64,000 bases of DNA from Drosophila pseudoobscura (taxonomy: Eukaryota; Arthropoda; Insecta; Diptera; Drosophilidae): contig NC_046679.1 in assembly GCF_009870125.1 (NCBI RefSeq), positions 20,956,001-21,020,000 of the forward strand, given 5' to 3'. Position numbers and translations under genes: made by a program. Of the stretch, positions 36,819 through 49,880 are shown piece by piece. Numbering within the stretch: position 1 is the stretch's first letter; each line of letters starts with the position of its first letter. Below the pieces are notes generated by a model. That model was not told where the DNA came from. It worked only from the letters and a program-made list of their open reading frames with translations, and made no database searches.

Positions 36819-37814
36819 CCCGCAAACAAAAACAACAAAAATTACAGTAAAAGTGTGTGTGCACAATCCCCCCACCCACCGCCCCGTTGCCAACCACCCC
36901 ACCAGTTTCCACCCAACAAAAAACGAGGTCAACTATTTTCTGTGAGAGAAAGAGTGAGAGAGAGAGAGAGAGAGATGCCAAAGAGAAAAAGAGAGAGAGG
37001 AGGGGCCGGGTGCTGGCTTGCATTTTAGTTTCAATTGCGTGCGTTCGTTCGTTAGTTAGTAGGTTATGTTTATGTAAATTTGCATAATTACAAGCACTAA
37101 CGGGAAACACATAACATTCGGAATATATACGGATATAAAATACATGGAATTTCCCACTAGAATGCAATTTTTAGTGCACTGCTTGGCTCTTTAATATTAA
37201 AGCCTGCCGTGAAATGCGGCAACACTGCAAATGCTTTGTTTCTGAGAGAGTGTGTGAAGTGCGGCAACAGTGCAACAGCAGGGGAAGGTGCAAGAGTGGC
37301 AGTGTGAAAAATGGGTCAGTAATTAAAACTCCAACGCCCTGAAGGCTTCGAATTGTTAGAAATTATGGGGGTGGCGATGGTGCAGACAGCAGAAATGCTT
37401 AGATCTATATCTATAAAGAAAGATGTTCAATTATTATGTGGGAATGTAATCGAGAGGAAGACTGGGAGTGGTATGAAAGATGGTTCTAAATTAAAGAAGA
37501 TGCCATTTGCTAAGTGAATAATCATCTACAAAAATGTGCTTCAGGGGATTCAAAGGGGAATCAAAATGGAATTGAGTATCATCGGAATATTATTTGTAAT
37601 ACATTTAAGTAGGGATTTGTGGATACTTGATGAATCACAGAGAAAGTATTGTTTTAAATTTATAATTTCGTGGTTTTTTCTGTGATTTCTTACATTTTTT
37701 CTCTGAAATTTGGTAAAATCTTCCATTTGTATCTCTCATTACTTGAAACAAAGTGTTTTTTATAGCAATTTTGGGCATTGTTTCCCTTATCATTCCACTC
37801 TCAAATCATCGGTT

Positions 37815-38115
37815 AGTATTTCTTTCCCATCCCATTCCCGAATAATCATATAGTATCCCTTCTCATTCCATTCCCAAATCATCGGTTAGTATTCCCTTCC
37901 CATTCCATTCCCGCATCATCTGTTAGTAGTATTCCCTTCCCATTCCATTCCCGAATCATCTGCTAGTATTCCCTTCCCATTCCATTCCCGAATCATCTGC
38001 TAGTATTCCCTTCCCATTCCATTCCCGCATCATCTGTTAGTAGTATTCCCTTCCCATTCCATTCCCAAATCATCTGTTAGTATTCCCTTCCCATTCCATT
38101 CCCAAATTATCTGTG
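37815..38115. repeat. 37-bp minisatellite, eight copies, with 40-bp variant units
   Basis: The unit is AGTATTCCCTTCCCATTCC followed by ATTCCCGAATCATCTGCT (37 bp). Eight tandem copies are present. Two of them (third and sixth) carry an extra AGT and the variant CGCATCATCTGTT, which suggests duplication of a multi-unit block. Each typical unit has two overlapping CATTCC cores. Confidence 0.9.
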
Positions 38116-41031
38116 GGTTCCACTCCTTTTTTCTAATTGATTCCTCTCTTTGTCAATCTTCTCACTCTCGATAGCTCATTCGATATTCTCTTTTTGTTAC
38201 CCGTGTCCCACTGTACATTACGTGCCAATGGTCACGTAACACACAAAGCGAATACAACAATCAGCCAAAAACCAATCCCCAAAGCGAAACCCGACCATTG
38301 GACCCCCAATAACATTACTAAAACATGTTGAAAATACAAAAAAGAAAAAGAAAGAAAGAAACCTTCGACAATAGCTCAAAGGAAATGGCTAAAAGAATGC
38401 AGCCTTAAATAAATAAAAGAAAAGCCTGGGTCTAAATTACAGAGTTAAAAGAAAAATAATAATGTAGAACGAAACGAACCTTCCACCCAAAACAAAAAGA
38501 AAACAAAGGGAGAGACAGAAAGCAGTACGAAAAAGGAAACGAATTGAAGGCGGAATGACAAAATACAGAACATCCCACGGCTGCGCTGCGATGTTGCCAA
38601 TTTTCATACCATCAAAAGAGCAGGGTTGCTCCGTTCCTGGTGCAAGTGGGAACAGAAAGCAGAGACCGATAAAAACACAAGCAAAAAAAAAACAAAATAG
38701 AATTTGAAACATCCTTCCCTTTGGCACAGGTTGAGAGAATAGAACTATAGAAGGAAGGACGATTGAGGTTTGGCTTTCCCCGCGAGAGAGACAGGGTGAA
38801 TAATGCAACAAGAAGAACCTGCCACAAGGGTTGCCAGCGCGCCCACTAGACTCTGGCTCTAGAGTTTCCCCCAAGGGATGGATGGATGGCTGGATGGATG
38901 GCAAAGGTGCATGCTCGCTCTCTTTCTGTGCTCGAGAAAAGTGTGGCCTGGATGGAAAGGGTGGGTGTTGCAACAAACATTTCCGGGTAAGTAGCAATCC
39001 CGCTGTAATAAAATCTGTCTAACTTTATTCGAGGGCAACGTCGTCCAGCGGGGGGGCTACGGGTGAGCGTCTGTCCTTAAGGGGTTCTGGGTTTCCGGGA
39101 TTTTGATTTGGGGTTTGGGTGGTCGCTGGTTTGTCGGGCGTTGGTCTGAAAGCACTTGAAGAGGCAACAAAATCTATTGTTACCCCCACCCATCAAAGAA
39201 ATATAGAAAAAAACCTTTGGGGGTTAAAGCGTGGGACAGGCCTGGCCTGTTGGGTTTTCGAGGGGTCTGCCGCTTGGGATGTTCGAGAGAGGTCTGGTCT
39301 GCCTCCTTTTGGTGCCAGATGAAATATGGTAAAAAATGTAAATTGAAAGAAAAAAAATTTGTTGTTTGTGGCAAAAGAAATTTATGTGGCACAGCCACCG
39401 AGCCATAAACTAAAACTAAAATAAAAGAAAGAAGGAAAAAATGTATATAGGGTGTAATCCAAAGAAAATACAGAAAAAGATATGGGTGTAAAGAGAGTGA
39501 GAGAGACAAAAAGAAGTTGAGAAAAGCGATTAAATTTCATGAATTATGGGGCTAAAACGGAGATAGATGCCAGGGGGGAGGAGGAGGAGGTTTTTTTTTG
39601 CCAAGGGAAGAAGCTGCTGTAATCCAAGATGAGTTACGATAGATAGAGGATAGAAAACCAGAGAAAGAGAGAGGAAAAACACAGCTTAAAGTAAGTGAAA
39701 ACTGCACAATATATTTACAGTTACGGCGTGAAGTTTGGCAACGTGGCGGGAAGTGAAATATGACCACGTTGAGACACAAATCTTTCGCAAAGGTATTCAG
39801 TGTTCGTTTTGAGGTTTGTGTTTCAAAGATGCTGGCTTTAACCCTCTAAAAACAACTTTCATTCATTTGGGTTTACCAAAAAAGTGAAGTTCGGCAACGC
39901 TGCCTTGCCTAAGAACCCACGAACCACTGACTAAGTGAAATCTGCCAGAAAAGAATCAATTTTTGGTTCATTTCATCATGAATCACAAAGAAGTGAAATT
40001 TGTCAACCTCTCATTTACCCGAAACTTTGATTAACTCTTTTCTAGACCCAAAAATATTAATATATCCACCAAAACAGAAGCGAACAAAGAAGCGTTATGT
40101 ATTTATAAATAAAGACATTTTTGAGTGCATTTTTAAAAGCCCTGAAAAAAAAAACACGTAGAGGAAACAGAAATGTAAAATATGGAAATGAGGCAGAGCC
40201 CCGTGCCGTGTGTTGACAGTTTCAGGTTCATTGAACTGAAATTAATTAAAAAATCAAGTTGAAGGTCATTCCATTCCCCCCACCCCCCTCCCACCATTCC
40301 GCGCAACAACAGTAAAATATGCCGAAAAAAAGTGTGTATTTAATCTGAATAAACAACGTACTGGCAAAAAGTACAACAACAACAAATTGGAAACAAAAAA
40401 CTGGTATTTTCGGCAAAGGTCAGTGAACATTTTAAACAATTAAAGAAAGAAGATAAAACAGAGACAGAGACAAGTGGAAACAACAAAGGAAATAAGAGGG
40501 GGGGCGGTGGGAGGAAGAGGGGCGATCATGAGCATTTCTTAGCCATGTCTCTGCTCTATGTCTGTGTCTCTTTCTCGCTCTGGCAACAAAGAAAACCAGT
40601 TTTAATTGAAGCTCTGTATTTCGGCGGCTGCTGCGTGAAATATGGCAACAGCGCGTTAGCGCTCGCACCGCAACGCACGCACAGGCAAGAGAAACCGAAA
40701 AAACAGTTGGCAGCACCACCTCCGCTCTCGCTCTCTCTCTCTCTAGCACGCTCGCTCTCCGCATTCCCAATCAGAATTTCAAACATTTTAATACCAGAAA
40801 CGTGACGCAGCATTAGAAGGTGAAGAGAGTGAGAGAGAGAGAGGGAGAGGGAGGAGAATAGCAGAGGTGGGGGGCAGACAGTGGTACAACAGCAGCTGCG
40901 ACTGCGGCTGCGGCTGATGGCCCGCTGGCTAATGGCTTCGAGTGTAAGCGAGACACCTACATGATGATGCGTTGATAGCCAGCGGCATTAGAGCGAGTTT
41001 AACAGGGTGGTATACCCTGTAAAATGGAGCG

Positions 41032-41061
41032 TATAAGACACAGGTGTGGCTATTGGCACCA
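41032..41061 (+). promoter_or_regulatory. Candidate TATA plus initiator promoter inside the gpp intron
   Basis: TATAAG at 41032 is followed 29 nt later by CCAGTC with A at 41061, the expected TATA-to-initiator spacing for a plus-strand start. No downstream reading frame is evident, so any product may be non-coding. Chance occurrence is possible in 36 kb of intron. Confidence 0.25.
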
Positions 41062-43487
41062 GTCAACTTTTATTCCTGCGTAACAGGTATCCCTTTAGTC
41101 ACAAGCTACAAAAATTCCTACTTGTGTTTGTATTTTTTTGGTCAGCAATCAAGAGCGTAAGAGCGCAAGAGAGAGAGAGCGAGAGATTGGAGTGAGTGTC
41201 TGTATGTGTGACAGGTGTTCGTTAGTTCTGGTCTCTGTGTGTGTCTGTCTGTGAGTGCATAGACGACGTAATAGCCGCCGCAGCAGCAGCATAACTGCAT
41301 CGAGTGCCAGAGTCACGTACGCCACACAGCAGCAACAACTACAGTGGGGGCCCGAATAAAAAGCAGACCAGACGCAACACACAACACAAACACAACGCAG
41401 GTGTTCATTTTTCATTGAGAGAGGGAGAGAGAGAGAGTAAGAGCGGGGGTGAGCGGGGGAGAGCGGCGAGTGCAACGCCAACAAGTGTCACATTAAATAA
41501 GGAAATAAACAACGAGTTCTACTTGTCTCTAGATTATGCAATGCAATTTTTCCTTTTTTACCCTCCCCTCCACCCTCCCTCTTCTCACCGCAAAATTTTA
41601 AGATTATAAGTAATATTTTTCAGGTACAGAAAAGGTCAATGCTTGTGGCACACGTACACACACAAATTAACATATTATTTTCAAAGGTATCATTAATTTT
41701 AGCCTTAAAGCATGTCTAAACTTTAGCTTTGAACTTGCAACTAATTTTAGATCTCGCGATTTGGCTATTAACTGCGGCTCTCGTTAGAAGTTTCTTTGGT
41801 CTTTTGAATGAGATAATCATTAGAGCTGGTCTGTAGTGTTGTGGCCCTGGCCAGACCTGACTACTAGTTATTTTTGAAGGTCTCAAATCAGTTTCATTGT
41901 CTAATTTAAGCTCCAAAATGTTCTGTCAATTATGGAACAGATAAGTTTGACTGATGATTGGGTATCAAGGGTGCTCCAATTAGATAAAGTAGAGGCCTCC
42001 AAATGGAAATAGATATGTAATTGCTGGATTTGAAACAGTTTGGAACACGTGATGGAACACATCTCTATTTTGGGCTTTAAAAGAGAGAAATATTAGAAGA
42101 ATTTACAAGGGTTTTATAAACATAAAGGCACTCCGATACAAATATTTCTTAATTTTCTTCCGTTTTCCTAATAATATTTGTACTTTTCCTCAAGTTACCC
42201 CAGGATCTCCAAATCTGAATGAATTTCTTACATATTCTCTATGAATATCCGCCTTTTAAACCATCTATTCCTTACTTTAAGATTATTATTCCCCTTGGGC
42301 TCATTCAATCCCGTGCCCATCCATTTATCAGCGGACTTTTATGGGCTTTACCCTGGTAATAGCCCTCCTCTCATATCTTCTTTGGTTTTTAAAGCCCACT
42401 AACTTGTCACTGACACTGCAGGGGCCCCTCCTCGACTCTCGAACACAGACACAAGCGGCCTTAAAGGTAGGGCCAGGCCACCACACACCCACACACAGAG
42501 CCAACTCTTTCCCGCCCTCCTCTCTCCCTCTCTCGCCTGCCCTGCGCCTCTCTGTCCGTTTTGTGGGTTTGCTGGAGCTCTTTGTCTATTTTGTGTTGCG
42601 ACGACTATCGTGTGGTGCACAGAACGTGTTTTTTCAGTCGACGGCCACGAGGCCTAAACATAGCCCCAAAGAACCAAAGGCCACAAAAGCAGAGGAAACA
42701 ACAAAGGCAACACAGAAACAACAGCTATAGAGGCAACCAAAGCTATTGATACCCTGCAGCTCTATATTTTATCAACAAATTTATGAATTGAATGCTATTT
42801 CCGATGGCAGATAAAGGATATAGATCGAGCCTTGAAAAGGAGTCAAAGATTAGGTGGGAACCTGCTGTGGACAAAACCATCATACCCTCTCTGCTGGGGG
42901 GTATCAAAAACCTGCAATACATTTCATGCCCTTAGGCTAAATACGTCGCCGTGTTGCTCATCTCTTCCGCTCTCCACCTCTCTTTGTGCTCTGCTATTCG
43001 CTCTTCTGACTACAATGTTGTTGCTGCTGCCGCTGCCGCTGCTGCTGTCGCGCGACTTCAACGTCGGCCGCATGGCCAACGACCTTTATCATGCACACAC
43101 ACACACACAGGCAAACACGCGCGCACATGCACGAACATGCACGCTCAACCACATTCACATGGCGGCGGCTGCTCCTCTTCGCTCCTCTTTCCATTATTCC
43201 CGCAGAAGTGAACTCTCAGACGTCAGACGGTTTTAGCATTTTATCTGCCCTCGCGCTCGCTCTCTCTCTCCCTCTCTCTCGCGTGGTTTGCTTTGCTCTT
43301 CATTCGTTTATGCGTGACTCGCGCTATCCTACGCCCCTCCCACCCCTCCCTTTTCCACTACCCTAGTCTTCGCCGCTTCATAGCAATTTAATAATTTCGA
43401 GTTTCAAGTCTCTCTCTCTCTTTTTCGCTCCTCCAACAACCTGTCTGGCACACTCATGGACTCGACTGGACTGTGTGTGTGTTTGCT

Positions 43488-43508
43488 ATACCCTTGCATA
43501 AAGGGTAT
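43488..43508. repeat. ATACCCTT/AAGGGTAT hairpin
   Basis: Eight-base perfect inverted repeat with a five-base loop (GCATA); same family as 36796-36818 and 43997-44018. Confidence 0.6.
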
Positions 43509-43951
43509 GACTATTCCTATCAGATGTTTGGTATCGCAGAGAGACATTCTTCTGATATGCTTTCCTTTTTGCAGGGTATCTTCCTGTCGCTTTCATAGCC
43601 CCCTGGGCTTCTGCCTCTCTTTGCATGTTTTTCAATTAAAGTGCAGCAGACGGCAGGCTGGGCCACAATTTTTAGCTTCCTCTATGGCCATCTCTTTTCC
43701 ACTTGCATGGAAATGTGTGTGTGTGTGTGTGTCTGTGTTGTAATCGACGCTTTAAGTTTTACCGTTATGGGGGCCCGCTGTAATAATCAACAACAGTTGT
43801 GTGTTTTACTGTCCCTGCCACTGTCCCCCCCCCCCTTCCTCTTTCCTTATGCGTTTCATTTGTCAAGAACATACGTTTCGTGAGGCGATTCTTATCGCAT
43901 TTGACACGCACACACACACACACACACCGAGAGCAGCTGATAGCATGAGCA

Positions 43952-43965
43952 AGTGGCGCCATCTA
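43952..43965 (-). promoter_or_regulatory. Candidate dCTCF insulator site
   Basis: AGTGGCGCCATCTA reads TAGATGGCGCCACT on the minus strand, containing the dCTCF core AGATGGCGC. It is the second good match in the gpp intron. Confidence 0.5.
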
Positions 43966-44826
43966 TAGCCTCAAAATGCCATTTAAATGCACTTTCATAC
44001 CCTGTAAAGGTAGGGTATGAAGGTATGTCAATGCCAGGCAGAAGTAAGGCAGAAGATCATCTTTCGCACACCTAGAAAAGTCTTTGGTATCCACAATTTA
44101 AAAGCTATTGAACTACAATTTGGTACAAAAATATACAGTAATATTGTCTATCTATCCACCAAAAATCATTGCAATCTCCTAATTATTAGAGCCAACTTTA
44201 GGAATAATAAGTCAGCTTCATTCTACTTCCATTGTTACCATCATGCACCTCTATTTCTTCCTTCCAATAACCTTCTTTAGATAGTTTTCTCTTCGCACAA
44301 ACCCCAATCAACAGTATTTTATAGTCCAAATACCCACCTGTACTTGTTTTTATGTATATTTTCTTTTGTATACACATTTTAATGTACTTTTTGCTCTTAT
44401 TATTATTTTTTTTCAGCCTGAACTTGGTACCGCTTTCCGTGAATCACGCATTGAGTTGAAAAGCAGGTCATCTGGTGGTCCCTCCTCCCTGCTCCTCACC
44501 CCCCCCCTTCTTGTCTGTCGAGCAGAATGAGAATTCGCGCCATAAACATGCAAAGTTTATTTGACACAGATTTTTATTTATATGCCAAAAATATATACAT
44601 ATGTATGTAAATATTTATTATTTGGCGCTCTTGGAGTTGTTGTTGTTTAAGCAATACGATATGTAGGCTGGTCTGTGGATTTTGTTGTCTCTATTTATGG
44701 TTTACTTTTGCATGATTATCATTAATGTTCCATTTTTTCTAGGTAAGTGGGTTCTCTGGCACTTGCCTCTTTATTTATTTTTGTTTTCTTTATTTATTTG
44801 TGTTTTCTTTATTTATTTTCTAACGC

Positions 44827-44834
44827 TATCGATA
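44827..44834. promoter_or_regulatory. DRE (DREF-binding) element
   Basis: TATCGATA is an exact palindromic DREF site, typical of Drosophila housekeeping promoters. A consensus-like donor (CAAG then GTAAAT at 44905) lies 70 bp downstream on the plus strand, so a short non-coding first exon is possible. Confidence 0.45.
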
Positions 44835-45349
44835 GATAAGCAACGATTGCGTGCAAATCAATTGAGAAGTGCAAAGATTAACAATTGCGGAAGTGATTTT
44901 CAAGGTAAATTCCCAATAAATAACAAACATTTTTTTAGAACTGATGATTAGAGATTACTTTTAGTATCAATAAATTAGTAAATTATTCTCAAACTTTATT
45001 TTTAATACATAATAATAATTTAAAAATGTATTAAATGTTATTTGTATTTTTAATTTTAATTTTGTATTATTTATTTATTCAAATAGCTTATATTAAACTT
45101 CGTCCGAATCATCTTTTTTCTATAGAAAAGATGATTCTAACGATGAATCATCTGTCAATACCCCATTTCAAAGGTTATTTCCCATTAAAACCTCAAGCAT
45201 TGAAACCCTTTACCATTTTCCCACCATTAATTCCCAGTATTCCCCCACTCTGAGTCACCCATCGGGCGTAACAAATGATAGGTATAGTATATCCAATAAA
45301 TTCCTAGAAATCTAGCAGAAATTCCATATAATTTGCGTCACTTGGGGAT

Positions 45350-45504
45350 ACACTATCGCTCCGCGTATCGATTACAACAATTTTGCGGTGTATTTTTACT
45401 CAAGCGAAAAGCAAACACAAAAAAGAAATAAGCGGGGTAAAAAAAGGTTTCACACAGTTGTTTGGATTGCAATTGCAATTGTTACAAGCACAGCAAATGG
45501 AAAA
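45350..45504 (+). other. 5' UTR-like exon with consensus donor (candidate nested gene)
   Basis: The stretch from ATCGCTCCGCGTATCGATTA to the strong donor GTAAGTAA at 45505 is CA/AA-rich, with CAAGCACAGCAAATGGAAAA at its end. It looks like a Drosophila 5' leader on the plus strand. It sits 1.4 kb upstream of a strong plus-strand acceptor at 46924. No transcript evidence is available. Confidence 0.3.
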
Positions 45505-46978
45505 GTAAGTAATTAAATCGCTCTAATAATAATAATAATAATATACCCCAAAAACCAAAGAGAGAGGGGAATACTCGTCTGTGGCTGATTCATCGCTTGA
45601 GTAATTCATAAAACAATGGGGAATTGGCCCATCTGCCTGTCTGGCTCTTGGTAATTATTTTGAAAATCAATATTTGAGTAGACCAAGGCTGTAATTATCT
45701 AATTAAATGTCATTACACAGAAAGAAGAGCCCTGAATAGACAAATTTCATATGCAAATAGAGGAAAAAGCAAGTCCTGGAAAGGGTTTCGAAACCTTTTA
45801 ATGGAAAAACTTGCAAACAGTATGCAAATTTAGGGGAAAAACAGGGCTATAAAAACCATAAAACATCTGGCAAAATGATGGAATAATTGATTTGTTTGTG
45901 GATTAAACAATCGCCCGGCAAAAACTAGAGGGACCGAATCGATTTACACTGCATTCCATTCATGAATGATTTATTTATTCATTTGTTTCAGACTGTCACG
46001 ATTTCAATGCTTAGATACTATATTTTATTCAGAGATATTTCATTCATTATTCCTTTTAGAAAACTGACCTACGATATGGAGTACCTTCTCTCTCTCTTTA
46101 TCTCCTTTTCGATCATATAAATCTCTTCTTTCCTTTGCATTTCCTTTGGCGGATATTATGCAACATATGCAAAAAAAAAACAACAGAAGAGCGGGAGAAT
46201 GACAGATAGAGAAAGAGAGACACAGAGACACAGCACAGTCACAGCTAATAAATAATGCAAATGCAAAGGGGGTTTGTGGAGCGCTTGAGCAGGGGAACGG
46301 AACGGGTTTATGGCCATTGAGCGGCAGGAGTGCAGCATGACGATGCAGTTCGTGGGGGGAGGGCAAGCGGGGGGAGGGGGGTGTGGAGTGGACTGGAGTG
46401 GGGGCAAGGCAATTGAACTTTTGATGCAACTTTCTCAAGTCGAAAACAGCTGTTTCGGAAGAGCGAGAGAGGGAGAGAGAGGGAGAGAGAGAGTGCAATA
46501 ACTTTAACGCCTGTTGCCCCGCCAGATTATTTATTATCGCTTTATTTTTATCACACAAATAAAAAACAACAACAACTGCAAAGCCAGGAAAAAAGGGCTT
46601 GTCCACAACAAAAACAAAACGAGTAGACCCGAGGGAACGAATGGGAATAGGAAACGTTTGGAGTGGGGCAAAAGGGACCGAACGGAACGATTGGGATTCG
46701 AATTTCAATATCAATTAGAGATCAGAGCGGAACACAGAAGAATTATGGGGAAACAGTAAAGCAGAACATTTGGGAGAGTACAGAAATAACAGAGAGAAAG
46801 AAGTGCGAGAGAGAGAGAGAGACAGCGGCGCGGCTCTTAAAGCCAGTGCCGTGCCAGAACTTTAAGGACATGTCCCGTCATGTTTACATTTCATTTCAAG
46901 TGCTTTTGCTGCTCTTCGTTTCAGCACTTTAAGAACTTCTTCAACGTTCGAGTGACTGCACCCCAATAAAAGAATTCG

Positions 46979-47452
46979 ATGGCGGCGAGGTCAGGGGCGT
47001 CGTCGCACAGCGGGGGCCTAACTGGCGTCTTCCTGTGAGTTTTATATTTATGATGTCTAAGCACGCGACTCGTATTTTATTACACTTTTGCTGCTGCGTT
47101 TTGTTCCAAGGGGTTAAGAAACGGTAGAGGGCTGCCACTGCCACACCCTACCCTAGCCCTGCGCTACCCCACGCCTCTGTTTGCACTCCAGTCCCGTCTT
47201 CTCTTTACCGTTTAATGGTGTTAATAGCCTTTATGACAAAAAATGGGCGTGTGTTGCAACAGACAGCAGACAGTTTTTATTTTATGTTTTTTTTGCAGTC
47301 CCGGCTTTTTGCAGGCAGGCCAGATCTTCCTCCAAAAAGGGGAAGATAAGGCAAACGATTGGAAGGGGAGGAATAATCAGATAAGACTGGAGGAACTGCA
47401 AAGTAAACTCGAAATAATGCAGAATTTATGGGTTCGGGTTCAGATTTGTTGA
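46979..47452 (+). CDS. Candidate two-exon nested small gene, 69 aa, no recognised family
   Basis: A strong acceptor (CTGCTCTTCGTTTCAG, ending 46924) starts an exon with ATG at 46979 and a GTGAGT donor at 47035. The next acceptor, after T8GCAG, ends at 47298, and the frame continues to TGA at 47450-47452 (CDS 46979-47034 and 47299-47452, 210 nt). The peptide begins MAARSGASSHSGGLTGVFL and ends with a helical RLEELQSKLEIMQNLW region. Upstream, 5' UTR-like donors at 44905 and 45505 could feed the 46924 acceptor. The first ATG in a 45505-to-46925 join would give only a 12-codon upstream ORF. All signals could be coincidental; I recognise no homologue. Confidence 0.22.
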
Positions 47453-49839
47453 GTTATTTGTGGATTTAAGGGGTATTTACTATAGAAAAAGGATATACCT
47501 ATATAGTACTCCTGTAATTTTCCAACCTAAAATCAATTTTTTTCTTTATCAAAAACCACCAGAGTAGCTTTTTCCTTTAATTCGTGAGCCATAAATTATT
47601 TAATAAATCACATATCTAAAGAAAAAAAGAACGAAGTGAAAGAAAAATCCCGAACCCAAAATAAACATCCATTTACATAAATTTCCACCCAATTTTTTTT
47701 TTAAATAAAGATTTATAGAAAGGCCCAAAAAGGTTTTCCTAATGCTGTGGGAAAACAAAGGAAAAGCCCTAGCCTGGTGCTCTTAAAATGTAATGTATGT
47801 ACAGTACCAGACCCCAAAAGCCATAATAAAATGGTATACATATATAAAAAAAGAGAAAAGGACGGAACGGGACACATAAAAGATTCTAAGCGAATGATAT
47901 ACTGGTGAGTGGGAGGCTCACATTACATTTTGTTTCTTTTATTTTTGGTCTGTGCTGTGTGGGTGGGGTGTGCTTTGGGGCATATATTTATGGGAGTGAG
48001 TGTGTTCAAGCTGAAAAATAAATGGATTTGAAGAGGTAGATGGTTGTAAATTGCTTTGGTCAGCTGTTATTCAAGGCTAGCTTTAATTTTCAATGGAAGA
48101 CAAAGGAAATTCTAGGAAAAAGAGAACTTTGGGATCGTTTAAAGAGCTCTATGTTGGTTTCTGTAAACAGAAACCTATAAAGTGGTCATTCTGTAAGGAG
48201 AACACTTGGATTACACTGGGATTTCCCATTTTATTGCTAGATTTCTTTTTTCCCCAGCTGTTTCAAAGAATAAGTCCAGGACTCTATTTTAAATTTAGTG
48301 AAAGAATTCTATTAGTTAATGAAAATTCATCAAGTTCGAAGCTCATTCTTCGCCATAACGACTTCTACATCAAACGTGCAGCAAACCTTCAAGGGTTAAA
48401 GGTCTCTACTTCCATTCCGCTTTAAGCGCCCTTTAATTTGTCCATTCCTTTTCCCACTTTAACCCACAAATGGTAACTAAATTAGCTTTAGCCAAAAATA
48501 GAAACAACTTGCACCTGTATTTAATCCATTAACACACACAGACACACGCACAAAAAGTCTAGAATAACAGTAACTAAAGCACAAGCAGCACAACATTTGC
48601 CGGACCTCGCACAACATTCGCTTAAATGAGAGCCAAAACAGATACGAGAGACAGAGAGAGACAGCAGAGGGCGTTGGTTCCATGAAAAACTTAAATGCAC
48701 CAGAAAAACAAAAAATGACCACCCAATAATGATAACGATAACGGTACCAACAGACAGAAAATTTAAATGCTGCAAAATATTTGTCGGCAAAAGATTAAAG
48801 CGCCAGCTGCGAGAGAGAGGGAGCGAGCGAGAGAGCAAGAGTACACATACAATACATATCCTTATATATATCTATATGTATAAAGCAATTTGAAAGAGTG
48901 CCGGCAGTGGGTGGCTGGGTGGCCACCCCACTCCATCCATGTGGGGTTAAATGCCATAAATAACGAAACAGTCGGCAGTCAGCACATAATGTACACACCG
49001 ACCACAGAGAGAGAGCGAGAGAGCCGGAGGGGTAGAGCGGCAGCGAGAACAGGAGCCGGCCGGGGCTTATACATATGTATAAAAGCTAAGCTTCGGCTGC
49101 GAGAGAGAAGAAGAACGATTGCTGTGACGCCCGACGCCTGACGCAAACGTCGCTGCCAGCAGCCCCGAATGTGAGAGCGCAAATCGATAAAATCAAGGGC
49201 AGACAATGCTGCTGCTGCTGCCTGACGGCGCGGCTTCTGCTGTTGTGTTGTTCCTGCTGTCGCTGCTTCTAACTTGAGTTAGAGCAAAAGCAGCGCAGTA
49301 AGCAGCGCACGTGAGGCAGATTCTTCTCCTTCTTATTGTGCTGCCGCTGCTGGTACTCTTCTTTCTCCTTCATTCCCACTTGTCTTGTGGGTGGACAGCT
49401 GCGCTGTTGACTTCACAGCCACCCCTCAAGGCAGCAGCAGAGGCAGTGGCAGCGACAGCGGCAGCGGCATTATTGTGAAAGTTTTTGCTCTTTCGGTGCA
49501 AGTGTGTGTGTGTGTGTGTGTGTGAGAGAAAAGGCAGTAAAACGAAATGAGAAAGCATGAAAAATAATCATTTTGTGGAGCGTTACCCCCTGGATCCATC
49601 CACTTCCCCTCCCACCGCCGCGCAGAAAAACTTCTCCTTCGCAAAGAAACTTTTTTGATACCCTGTTTCAATGCAAGAGTATATCGATTTTTAAGCAGAT
49701 CTTTGCTGATGTATGGTTTAAGGGTATCAAAAGACGCGAGACTCTACCTTTTTAAGTCTTTGTTTTTTTGTGTGTGGGGCGGTTCCCTCTCGGAATATTC
49801 CCAAAAAGTAGGAGTCCTTCCCAGGGGCGGCAGGTTCTC

Positions 49840-49880
<41 letters not shown>

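Noticed and set aside
49078..49085. TATAAAAG box in the intron
   Set aside because: No initiator or downstream element at suitable spacing and no frame or splice signals nearby, so I did not call a promoter.
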